This document shows positions 1 through 5,391 of a stretch of 5,394 nt of DNA, piece after piece (position 1 is the stretch's first letter; every line of letters starts with the position of its first letter). The stretch is from Oscillospiraceae bacterium (GTDB lineage: Bacteria; Bacillota; Clostridia; Oscillospirales; Acutalibacteraceae). The translations under genes and the position numbers were made by a program. The DNA is taken from contig CACYHJ010000460.1 of the NCBI GenBank assembly GCA_902774165.1, positions 1 to 5,394 of the forward strand. The letters are read 5' to 3'. Below the pieces are notes generated by a model. That model saw only the letters and a list, made by a program, of their open reading frames with translations. It was not told where the DNA came from and did no database searches.

Positions 1-86
1 CGGTGCGGGAACAGCCCTCCGAAGAACCCGGTGACAACGCTCAGCACCACTGCAACCGCTTTGAAAAACAACTGTATTTTTCCCAT
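1..86 (-). CDS. N-terminal fragment of an unidentified membrane-anchored or small hydrophobic protein
   Basis: This gene reads leftwards and leaves the window after 28 complete codons. The start is the ATG at 86-84. It is preceded by a strong Shine-Dalgarno site (GGGGAGG, complement of 94-100) about 7 nt upstream and by a sigma-70-type promoter at 143-171, so this start is better supported than any upstream one. The peptide begins MGKIQLFFKAVAVVLSVV and stays hydrophobic to about residue 26. This fits one transmembrane helix or an uncleaved signal anchor with a short positive N-terminus. Such a beginning occurs in holin-like and other small membrane proteins, but nothing visible assigns a family. 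It is transcribed divergently from the TetR-family regulator at 353, which could control it. The longer minus-strand frame covering 41-226 lies mainly upstream of this start and is not believed. Confidence 0.6.
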   Translation of the reverse strand, partial: MGKIQLFFKAVAVVLSVVTGFFGGLFPH

Positions 87-100
87 ACGACTACCTCCCC

Positions 101-120
101 GCCGGCGGTGAACCGTCGGC
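101..120 (-). promoter_or_regulatory. Hairpin in the leader of the minus-strand gene, next to its ribosome binding site
   Basis: Positions 101-108 and 113-120 form an 8-bp inverted repeat around a 4-nt loop. There is one imperfect pair (105 with 116), which is a G-U wobble on the plus strand and a C-A mismatch on the minus strand. It sits directly upstream of the minus-strand Shine-Dalgarno site (94-100) and downstream of the predicted minus transcription start. It would therefore be in that gene's 5' leader, where it could affect translation or stability. No regulatory class is recognised. Confidence 0.4.
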
Positions 121-142
121 GTTTGATCTGTGTTACAGTACC

Positions 143-171
143 ATTGTAGCAAATTGAGCCGAAAGAATCAA
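143..171 (-). promoter_or_regulatory. Predicted sigma-70-type promoter for the minus-strand gene
   Basis: Read on the minus strand, TTGATT (171-166) and TACAAT (148-143) are separated by exactly 17 bp. Each hexamer differs from consensus at one or two positions. Transcription would start near 136 and give a leader of about 50 nt before the ATG at 86. The -35 lies inside the left arm of the inverted repeat at 165-197. Confidence 0.6.
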
Positions 172-197
172 TGCTTTCTTCTCCAAAGAAATGATTC
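165..197. repeat. Bulged inverted repeat overlapping the minus-strand -35 box
   Basis: GAATCA (165-170) pairs with TGATTC (192-197), and TTTCTT (175-180) pairs with AAGAAA (186-191). This leaves a 5-nt centre (181-185) and an unpaired ATGC (171-174) on one side, for twelve matched pairs in all. It covers the -35 of the minus-strand promoter and lies upstream of the predicted start of transcription, so a protein-binding operator is more likely than an RNA hairpin. No T-run follows on either strand, which argues against an intrinsic terminator. Confidence 0.4.
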
Positions 198-264
198 AAA
201 AACCGTTGCCCGTCCGAAAAAAACAATGCAAATAATATAGAGAACAGACATTTTTATATGACTG

Positions 265-293
265 TTGACAAGCGCGTATCGTCGTAGTATAAT
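265..293 (+). promoter_or_regulatory. Near-perfect sigma-70/sigma-A promoter of the TetR-family gene
   Basis: TTGACA (265-270) and TATAAT (288-293) are exact consensus hexamers with a 17-bp spacer (271-287). Transcription should start near 300, giving a leader of about 50 nt before the TetR-family start at 353. A promoter this strong for a regulator usually implies repression, which fits the inverted repeat across the -10 box. It could also transcribe the downstream GNAT and methyltransferase genes, since no terminator was seen between them. Confidence 0.8.
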
Positions 294-300
294 CACGATA
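277..300. promoter_or_regulatory. Candidate operator: inverted repeat flanking the -10 box
   Basis: TATCGT (277-282) and ACGATA (295-300) are perfect 6-bp inverted arms separated by 12 bp that contain the TATAAT. The 24-bp span is within the range of TetR-family operators. Its position would block RNA polymerase when occupied, consistent with autorepression by the gene at 353. Autorepression is common in this family but is inferred here from position only. Confidence 0.5.
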
Positions 301-352
301 GATAACAAGCGTTGCACAACAATAGTTGCAGATGGTCAAAGGGAGTGTTCCT

Positions 353-976
353 ATGCCGCCGAAGGTGAAGTTTCAAAAGGAAGAAATAATCGCAGCCGCT
401 GTTCAGATTACAAGAGAAAAAGGCATTTCCGCCGTAACGGCCCGTGAGGTCGGTGCAGCGCTCGGCGCGTCCTCCCGCCCGCTTTTTACCTATTTTGATA
501 CGGTGGACGAATTGAAAAGAGAAGTCTATCACTATGCCAAAAAGCTGTATCAGGACTATGTGAAGGAAGGCCTGACCGCCGAGATCCCGTTTCTCGGCGT
601 GGGACAGAACTATATCCGTTTTGCCAAAGAGGAACCGGAATTGTATAAATACTTGTTCCTGAATCCGCCCGACGGTGTCAAAGGCAGCGCGATGGAAGGA
701 CTGAAGCTGTCGCAGGCGTTGGTGCGCGCATCCCTGATGCGGATCTATCACATGGACGAAGACACGGCGGACAAATACTTTCGCGATTTATGGCTCGTCG
801 CGTACAGCATGACCACGCTGATCGTGACAGGTGAATGCCCCTATACGGATGCAGAGATCAGCGCGCTGTTTACGGAATTCAGTGTATCCATCTGTAAGGC
901 ATATAAGGAAATTCCCGGTCTTCCCGCCGGCGATTTTGATAAGGACGCCGTTTTCAGAAAGCTGATTCAGGACTGA
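353..976 (+). CDS. TetR/AcrR-family transcriptional regulator
   Basis: This 207-residue protein has the size of a TetR-family repressor: an N-terminal DNA-binding helix-turn-helix and a C-terminal helical dimerisation and ligand-binding domain. Residues about 10-55 form the HTH domain (IIAAAVQITREKGISAVT, then REVGAALG, then SRPLFTYF, which matches the family's usual ending of the recognition helix and the following aromatic turn). In the C-terminal half, YIRFAKEEPELYKYLF (87-102) resembles the WHG-type TetR C-terminal domain, where a Y..FA..P.LY..LF pattern is typical. The ATG at 353 is chosen because AAAGGGAG (338-345) lies 7 nt upstream. The in-frame TTG and ATG at 326 and 332 lack such a site. 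The gene has its own strong promoter and a candidate operator. The ligand is unknown. The adjacent acetyltransferases and methyltransferase, or the divergent membrane gene, are possible targets. Confidence 0.88.
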   Translation: MPPKVKFQKEEIIAAAVQITREKGISAVTAREVGAALGASSRPLFTYFDTVDELKREVYHYAKKLYQDYVKEGLTAEIPFLGVGQNYIRFAKEEPELYKYLFLNPPDGVKGSAMEGLKLSQALVRASLMRIYHMDEDTADKYFRDLWLVAYSMTTLIVTGECPYTDAEISALFTEFSVSICKAYKEIPGLPAGDFDKDAVFRKLIQD

Positions 977-1034
977 TCCATCACCAATCGGCATTTGTCG
1001 GAGACATGCGAGGCGAACCGGTTGAATCTATCCC

Positions 1035-1040
1035 GGGGGG
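1035..1040 (+). promoter_or_regulatory. Ribosome binding site that fixes the first GNAT start
   Basis: A run of six G residues lies 5 nt before the ATG at 1046. The frame stays open upstream to about 995, but that stretch (MSETCEANRL and onward) has no Shine-Dalgarno site and does not look like a GNAT N-terminus. MIKTDHLCMY does, so the internal start is preferred. Confidence 0.6.
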
Positions 1041-1045
1041 TATTT

Positions 1046-1570
1046 ATGATTAAAACAGATCACTTGTGCATGTATCCCGCGTCGCGGGAACAGATGGAGG
1101 ACATGATCGCTTGTGAACAGAACGCAGACCTCAAAAAAGCGTATTGTGAGATGCTGGAGGGTTGTCTGCGGCATCCCGAACAATGGGACTGGTATGCCGT
1201 CTGGATGATTGAGAAAACGGATGGAACGCAGGTTGGGGATCTCTGTTTCAAGGGGCTTCGGGAAGATGGGATCGCGGAGATCGGATACGGAATCCTGGAG
1301 GCGTATCAGGGACAGGGCTATGCAACGCAAGCGGTGCAGGCTGCCTGCCGATGGGCATTCGGGCACCCGGAAGTCAAAGCGCTGGAGGCGGAAACGGAAG
1401 AAGGAAACGCTGCGTCGCAGAGGGTCCTTCAAAAATGCGGCTTTCACCCCAACGGATCCTTCGGCGAGGAAGGACCGCGCTTTACGCTGAACCGCCCGAT
1501 GAAGCAGGAGAAAAGACAGAGAAACATGCGGCACTTGAATTTTATAAAAAGAGGTAGGAAACCATGGTAG
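1046..1570 (+). CDS. GNAT-family N-acetyltransferase (RimJ/RimL-like, Acetyltransf_3 type)
   Basis: This 174-residue protein should transfer an acetyl group from acetyl-CoA to an amine; the substrate cannot be read from sequence. Beta strand 4 and motif A are visible as IGYGILEAYQGQGYAT (79-94). The pyrophosphate-binding Q-x-x-G-x-A sequence falls at 88-93. Motif B is NAASQRVLQKCGF (121-133). A cytoplasmic enzyme is expected, since no signal or membrane segment is present. The start at 1046 is set by a G-rich ribosome site. GEEGPRF (140-146) looks like the usual end of the fold. The last ~22 residues form a basic tail (QEKRQRNMRHLNF, then KRGRKPW) encoded over the next gene's ribosome binding site, so the tail may be an artefact of a shifted or eroded 3' end. 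The stop TAG (1568-1570) lies inside the beginning of the next GNAT gene, a 7-bp overlap suggesting translational coupling. Confidence 0.85.
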   Translation: MIKTDHLCMYPASREQMEDMIACEQNADLKKAYCEMLEGCLRHPEQWDWYAVWMIEKTDGTQVGDLCFKGLREDGIAEIGYGILEAYQGQGYATQAVQAACRWAFGHPEVKALEAETEEGNAASQRVLQKCGFHPNGSFGEEGPRFTLNRPMKQEKRQRNMRHLNFIKRGRKPW

Positions 1571-1963
1571 AACTCCGGGCGATCACAGAAGAAAACTTTC
1601 TTGACGCCTTCAACCTGAAACTGGCGGAAGGACAGGAACGCTTCGTGTCGCACCCGATTCGGAAACATGGTGGGATATGTGATGGTGATTTATGACTATG
1701 ACGTTCCCGAATATGATATCTGGCATATGATGATTGATGCAGCACAGCAGGGACGCGGCTACGGCAGCGACGCGCTGGACCGCGTGATAGACTATATCCG
1801 CACAAAACCGTTCGGCAACACGGGAAGAATTGCCTTGACCTGCAACAAGGAAAACGCCGTTGCGCGCAGGCTATACGAAAGCAGGGGCTTCACCGCCACC
1901 GGCAACGAGGACGAAGACGAAATCGAACTGGTGCTGACAGTTCAGCAAGGAGAATCATCATGA
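1564..1963 (+). pseudogene. GNAT-family N-acetyltransferase (BltD/spermidine acetyltransferase-like), disrupted by a frame-shifting internal deletion
   Basis: Two pieces of one acetyltransferase lie in different frames. The N-terminal piece starts at ATG 1564 with GAGG (1551-1554) upstream and reads MVELRAITEENFLDAF to about VSHPIR. It then runs into unrelated residues and stops at TGA 1693-1695, giving 43 residues. Homology resumes one frame over, at about 1661-1667 (GNMVGYVMV), and continues to TGA 1961-1963. That piece keeps motif A (MMIDAAQQGRGYG, with Q-x-x-G-x-G) and motif B (NKENAVARRLYESRGF). In this family about 20-24 residues, often including SLAQA and a PFAIY-like strand, separate the two pieces. 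Here they are missing, so deletion of roughly 60-70 bp (3n+2) near 1660-1663 best explains the layout. An independent product from ATG 1667 is possible but would lack the N-terminal half of the fold. A sequencing or assembly error cannot be excluded. Confidence 0.75.
1947..1953 (+). promoter_or_regulatory. Shine-Dalgarno site for the methyltransferase, inside the preceding frame
   Basis: AAGGAGA lies 6 nt upstream of ATG 1960, within the end of the broken GNAT. The methyltransferase start and the GNAT stop share an ATGA overlap (1960-1963). The strong site means the methyltransferase need not depend on translation of the disrupted upstream gene. Confidence 0.7.
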
Positions 1964-2679
1964 AATACCCGTTAAGCGAAAAATATAATACGCCTGAATT
2001 GATGGCGAAAATCATGGGTCCGAACCCTCTGAAGCTCGAAGAAGAGCTGCTGACGGGACATCGGATTCCCGCCGGCGCTGTCGTGTGCGACCTCGGCAGC
2101 GGGCAGGGACTGACAAGCGTCTTTCTGGCACGGGAATACGGCTTTAAGGTTTACGCCGCTGACCTGTGGAGCGACCCCGAAGAGAACAGAATCTTCTTTC
2201 ACGAAATGGGACTCACTGACGATCAGATTATCCCGGTCAAGGCGGACGCCGAGGCACTCCCGTTTGACAAAGAATTCTTTGATGCCGTGGTATCAACGGA
2301 TTCATATAACTATTTCGGGCGCAATCCCGATTATCTGGATGAAAAGCTCCTGCCGTTTGTCAAGAAGGGCGGCTATCTCTATATTGCCATTCCCGGTATG
2401 AAACAGGATTGCCACGACCATCTGCCGAAAGAGTTACTGCTGTCGTGGACACCCGAACAGATGGATTATATGCACGATACCGTCTATTGGAAAAAGATGG
2501 TCAGTCAGTGCAAAGGTGCAGAAATCGTGACGGTTGAAGAGATGGAATCCAACGAAGAGGTCTGGGCTGACTGGCTGAAGCAGGAAAATGAATATGCGAT
2601 CGGCGACCGCAAATCCATGGAAGCCGGCGGCGGCAATTACCTGAACTTCATCAAAATTGTATTAAGAAAAAAGTTTTAA
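1960..2679 (+). CDS. Class I SAM-dependent methyltransferase
   Basis: This 239-residue protein has a Rossmann-fold methyltransferase core that should bind S-adenosylmethionine. Motif I is VVCDLGSGQGLTS (41-53). The strand 2 acidic residue that normally holds the ribose hydroxyls is D68 in VYAADLW. VKADAEALPF (93-102) is the usual adenine-binding region, FDAVVSTDSYNYF (107-119) is motif IV, and KKGGYLYIAIPG (135-146) is the post-I strand region. The C-terminal third (about 150-239) is the likely substrate-recognition part, with TPEQMDYMHDTVYWKKM giving no known specificity. Small-molecule methylation is more likely than DNA methylation because no NPPY or DPPY motif is present. It ends the TetR-GNAT-GNAT cluster, which suggests modification of a small amine or toxic compound, but the substrate is unknown. 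The start and length look complete. Confidence 0.85.
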   Translation: MKYPLSEKYNTPELMAKIMGPNPLKLEEELLTGHRIPAGAVVCDLGSGQGLTSVFLAREYGFKVYAADLWSDPEENRIFFHEMGLTDDQIIPVKADAEALPFDKEFFDAVVSTDSYNYFGRNPDYLDEKLLPFVKKGGYLYIAIPGMKQDCHDHLPKELLLSWTPEQMDYMHDTVYWKKMVSQCKGAEIVTVEEMESNEEVWADWLKQENEYAIGDRKSMEAGGGNYLNFIKIVLRKKF

Positions 2680-2723
2680 ATTGACGGCAAGAAGCAAAGG
2701 ACAAACAAAACATTTTCAGAACC

Positions 2724-2729
2724 GGTGAT
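2724..2729 (+). promoter_or_regulatory. Shine-Dalgarno site that decides the uxaB start
   Basis: GGTGAT matches the 3' part of the full AGGAGGTGATC anti-16S pairing sequence and ends 4 nt before ATG 2734. The in-frame GTG at 2725 overlaps this site and has no purine-rich sequence at normal distance, so ATG 2734 is the preferred start. Confidence 0.5.
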
Positions 2730-2733
2730 TCAC

Positions 2734-3999
2734 ATGAGAGAAACAGTCATTCAATTCGGAGAGGGCAATTTCCTGCGGGGGTTCTTTGATGCTTTTCTGG
2801 ACGCGATGAACAAGCAGGGACTGTATGACGGGAAAGCCGTGATCGTTCAGCCGCGGGTCGGCGGAAAATGCGCGCTGCTGAACGCCCAGGGATGTAAATA
2901 CAACCTGTATCTCAGAGGCTTGGAAAACGGCGAAGTCCGGCAGGAACACCATTGGATCGAATCGATATCAAGGTGCATCGACCCGTATCAAAGCTTTGAC
3001 GACTATCTGGCGCTTGCCGACAATCCCGACTTTCGTTTGATCGTGTCAAACACAACCGAAGCGGGCATCGCGTTTGATGAAACCTGCCGGTTCGACGATC
3101 GACCCTGCAAGGGGTTCCCGGCAAAGCTGACCCAACTGCTTTACAGGCGCTATCAAAACGGATTGGACGGATTTATCCTCCTGCCCTGCGAGCTGATCGA
3201 TCAGAATGGTGCGGCCAATCAGTTTGCAAACACCCTTGTCGACAGAATCGTTACGGGATATCCATCCGATGAAACCGCGGCGCTGCACCCCGACGACCGG
3301 TTTCTCGATACAGCCGAACTCTTTCACCTCTGGGTCATTGAAGGTCAGTTTGAAAAGGAACTGCCGCTGCAAAAAGCAGGCTTTCACGTGGTATGGACTG
3401 CGGATGCCGCGCCGTATAAAAAACAAAAAGTGCGCATTCTCAACGGCGCACACACGGCGCTGGTCGCGGGCGCTTTGCTTTCGGGTCTCGAAACGGTCGG
3501 CGACGCGATGCGGGATGAGACGGCATTCGCGTTTCTCAACACCTGTATGCGGGAAGAGATTCTGCCGACCATCGGCGAAACCGCGCAGAGCATCGCCTTT
3601 GCAAACAGCGTCTTTGACCGGTTTCGCAATCCGTTTATCCGGCACAAATGGCGGTCCATTGCACTGAATTCGGTCAGTAAGTTCTCCGTGCGTGTGCTGC
3701 CGACACTCCTCGAATACAAAGAAAAAAACGGCGTGTACCCCAAAGGGCTCACGCTCGCGCTTGCAAACCTGATCTGCTTCTATAAAAACGATCAACCCGA
3801 AGACGACCGGACCGTCGTTGCAGCCATACAGCAGGACAGCATTGCGCAAATCCTTGCAAACACGACCTTATGGCAGACGGACCTTTCGGATCTGACGGGG
3901 CTCGTCACCGCGTACTGCAACAAAATCGATACCATCGGTGCAAAGGAAACAATGAAATGGATACTGTCAGAATCAACGAAAAAGATAACGTCTGTGTAA
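2734..3999 (+). CDS. uxaB: Tagaturonate reductase (altronate oxidoreductase), compact form
   Basis: This enzyme reduces D-tagaturonate to D-altronate with NADH in D-galacturonate breakdown. It belongs to the mannitol dehydrogenase/polyol long-chain dehydrogenase family. Visible landmarks are the N-terminal dinucleotide-binding segment IQFGEGNFLRGFFDAF (6-21), SNTTEAGI (105-112), PCELID..NG (151-159), TLVDRIVTGYP (167-177) and the catalytic K-x4-N-x2-H motif KVRILNGAH (K232, N237, H240). FRNPFIRHKWRSIALN (297-312) also fits UxaB. The protein is 421 residues, against 483 in E. coli UxaB. The N-terminus is shorter, about 25 residues are absent between NG (159) and TLVDRIV (167), and roughly 15-18 are absent near 355-362. 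All catalytic motifs remain, so it may be functional. Uncertainty from fructuronate reductase or mannitol dehydrogenase is small because uxaA follows directly with a 43-bp overlap. No clear promoter was found in the 54-bp gap upstream. Confidence 0.9.
   Translation: MRETVIQFGEGNFLRGFFDAFLDAMNKQGLYDGKAVIVQPRVGGKCALLNAQGCKYNLYLRGLENGEVRQEHHWIESISRCIDPYQSFDDYLALADNPDFRLIVSNTTEAGIAFDETCRFDDRPCKGFPAKLTQLLYRRYQNGLDGFILLPCELIDQNGAANQFANTLVDRIVTGYPSDETAALHPDDRFLDTAELFHLWVIEGQFEKELPLQKAGFHVVWTADAAPYKKQKVRILNGAHTALVAGALLSGLETVGDAMRDETAFAFLNTCMREEILPTIGETAQSIAFANSVFDRFRNPFIRHKWRSIALNSVSKFSVRVLPTLLEYKEKNGVYPKGLTLALANLICFYKNDQPEDDRTVVAAIQQDSIAQILANTTLWQTDLSDLTGLVTAYCNKIDTIGAKETMKWILSESTKKITSV
3942..3947 (+). 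promoter_or_regulatory. Ribosome binding site for uxaA, inside the uxaB coding region
   Basis: AAAGGA lies 9 nt before ATG 3957. The frame is open further upstream to 3870, but those extra residues are not UxaA-like. The protein starting at 3957 begins with an I-x-x-x-DNV pattern typical of the family, so 3957 is taken as the start. Confidence 0.6.
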
Positions 4000-5330
4000 A
4001 CCTTGAAACAGGACATAAGATCGCACTGTGCGACATCGAACAGGGCGCGGATGTTATCAAATACGGGTACCCCATCGGATCTGCCACAGAAAACATCTGC
4101 GCCGGAGATCCGGTGCATACGCATAACATGAAAACAAAACTCGGCGCTATTCTGTCCTATGCATACACACCGAACGTTCAACCGCTGCCGCGCAAAGCGC
4201 CGTTTTCAATCAACGCCTATCTCCGGGAGAACGGTGACATCGGCATCCGAAATGAAATATGGATTGTGCCGACGGTCGGCTGTGTGAACAGCATCGCAAA
4301 ACGACTGGCGGAAAAAACAGGCGCCATTGCTTTTTCACATCCTTACGGCTGCAGTCAGTTGGGTGATGACCACAAAACCACGCAGCTCATTCTGCGCGGA
4401 CTCATCAGACACCCCAACGCCGGCGGCGTGCTTGTGCTCGGGCTCGGCTGTGAGAACAATCATATCGCCGAAATGAAAAACGTGTTGGGCACATGGAACG
4501 AAGCCCGGGTGAAGTTCCTTGCGGTACAGGACTGCGCGGACGAAATCGAAACCGGCGTCGCGCTGATTGAAGCGTTAAAAGAAACCGCCGCGAAGGACGT
4601 TCGTCAGGCCGTGCCCGTTTCAAAGCTGAAAATCGGTCTCAAGTGCGGCGGCTCCGACGGATTATCGGGCATCACCGCAAACGCGGTTGTGGGCAGGGTG
4701 ACTGACGCCCTCTGCGCGATGGGCGGTACGGCGGTGCTGACGGAGGTTCCCGAAATGTTCGGCGCTGAAACGGTCCTTTTTGAAAGGTGCGTCAGTGAAG
4801 AAGTCTTTCACAAGAGCGTAGCCCTCATCAACAACTGCAAGCAATATTTCAAAGACCACGGGCAGCCCGTTTCCGAGAATCCTTCGCCCGGCAACAAAGC
4901 CGGCGGCATCACAACGCTGGAGGAAAAATCCCTCGGCTGTATCCAGAAAGGCGGAACCGCTCCCGTTGTTGACGTGCTGGACTACGGCGATACCGCAACA
5001 AAAGCGGGTCTAAACCTTTTAAACGGACCCGGCAACGATCCGGTTTCCATCACAAACCTTGCGGCGGCAGGCTGTCATCTGATCCTTTTCACAACAGGCA
5101 GAGGGACGCCGCTCGGCGGTGCCGTGCCGACCATCAAGATCGCGTCCAACGACAAAATCGCAGCGAAGAAACCGCATTGGATCGATATTTCCGCATACGG
5201 ATCTGACAAAGACGAAAAAGCCGATGCATTGCTGCACCTCATCAAACAGGTTGCCGACGGCGCATGTACAAAAAGCGAGCTGCTCGGCAGCCGTGAAATT
5301 GCAATCTTCAAAGACGGCGTAACGCTATGA
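3957..5330 (+). CDS. uxaA: Altronate dehydratase
   Basis: This enzyme dehydrates D-altronate to 2-keto-3-deoxy-D-gluconate, the step after UxaB; the known enzyme needs a divalent metal such as iron. The N-terminal SAF-type domain (about 1-70) contains GHKIALCDI and HTHN (54-57). The main domain shows PTVGCVN (105-111), HPYGCSQLGDDH (128-139), GLGCENN (162-168), CGGSDGLSGITAN (230-242), PEMFGAE (265-271), NPSPGNKAGGITTLEEKS (308-325) and GRGTPLGG (381-388). The C-terminus FKDGVTL matches the normal end of the family, so the gene is complete on that side. At 457 residues it is shorter than E. coli UxaA (495). About 20 residues are missing in the N-terminal domain between DNV and GHK, with a further smaller gap near residue 121. 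The His, Cys and Gly motifs are kept. Its start overlaps uxaB by 43 bp, indicating one operon with coupled translation. Confidence 0.94.
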   Translation: MDTVRINEKDNVCVNLETGHKIALCDIEQGADVIKYGYPIGSATENICAGDPVHTHNMKTKLGAILSYAYTPNVQPLPRKAPFSINAYLRENGDIGIRNEIWIVPTVGCVNSIAKRLAEKTGAIAFSHPYGCSQLGDDHKTTQLILRGLIRHPNAGGVLVLGLGCENNHIAEMKNVLGTWNEARVKFLAVQDCADEIETGVALIEALKETAAKDVRQAVPVSKLKIGLKCGGSDGLSGITANAVVGRVTDALCAMGGTAVLTEVPEMFGAETVLFERCVSEEVFHKSVALINNCKQYFKDHGQPVSENPSPGNKAGGITTLEEKSLGCIQKGGTAPVVDVLDYGDTATKAGLNLLNGPGNDPVSITNLAAAGCHLILFTTGRGTPLGGAVPTIKIASNDKIAAKKPHWIDISAYGSDKDEKADALLHLIKQVADGACTKSELLGSREIAIFKDGVTL

Positions 5331-5333
5331 CGC

Positions 5334-5361
5334 CGGATGCACACCGTTTTTGCTGCATCCG
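5334..5361. other. Stem-loop just after uxaA, not a canonical terminator
   Basis: CGGATGCA (5334-5341) and TGCATCCG (5354-5361) are a perfect 8-bp inverted repeat around a 12-nt loop, starting 3 nt after the uxaA stop. No T-run follows on the plus strand, so intrinsic termination is not supported. A transcript 3'-end stabiliser, processing site or protein-binding palindrome is possible. Confidence 0.5.
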
Positions 5362-5374
5362 CAGTACAGCCCTT

Positions 5375-5391
5375 TCTGATGCTCCATCAGA
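5375..5391. other. Second stem-loop at the right edge
   Basis: TCTGATG (5375-5381) and CATCAGA (5385-5391) pair perfectly as a 7-bp stem with a 3-nt loop. The window ends 3 nt later, so it is not possible to see whether a U-tract follows. It could be a terminator for the uxaBA operon or a control site for the next gene. Confidence 0.4.

Noticed and set aside
41..226. A 61-codon minus-strand frame across the divergent control region
   Set aside because: It runs through the promoter and leader of the better-supported minus gene starting at 86, in another frame, and lacks a ribosome site.
293..751. A 152-codon minus-strand frame opposite the TetR gene
   Set aside because: It overlaps the TetR promoter and coding region and has no family-like motif. 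The plus-strand gene has promoter, ribosome site and domain support.
977..1045. Possible terminator or promoter between the TetR and first GNAT genes
   Set aside because: No GC-rich stem followed by T residues is present, and the hexamers TTGTCG and TTGAAT are 21 bp apart. Short palindromes such as ACCGGT and CCCGGG are too short to mean anything.
1028..1534. A 168-codon open frame on the minus strand opposite the first GNAT
   Set aside because: The plus strand encodes clear GNAT motifs A and B. The antisense product is low in recognisable features and arises from codon bias of the real gene.
1960..2679. Methyltransferase as part of a restriction-modification or antibiotic-resistance (rRNA methylation) system
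   Set aside because: There is no DNA-methylase NPPY/DPPY motif, no restriction partner, and no Erm-type signature. The sequence fits only a general small-molecule class I methyltransferase.
2637..2709. Possible promoter for uxaBA around the AT-rich end of the methyltransferase gene (TTACCT/TATTAA at 2637-2665, or TTGACG at 2681)
   Set aside because: The first pair matches consensus poorly and the second has no acceptable -10 at 16-18 bp. No catabolite-response or known uronate-regulator site was recognised, so no promoter is called.
3046..3849. A 267-codon open frame on the minus strand opposite uxaB
   Set aside because: It lies entirely antisense to a well-supported gene with intact family motifs. 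Its translation shows no recognisable domain and it has no promoter or ribosome site that stands out.
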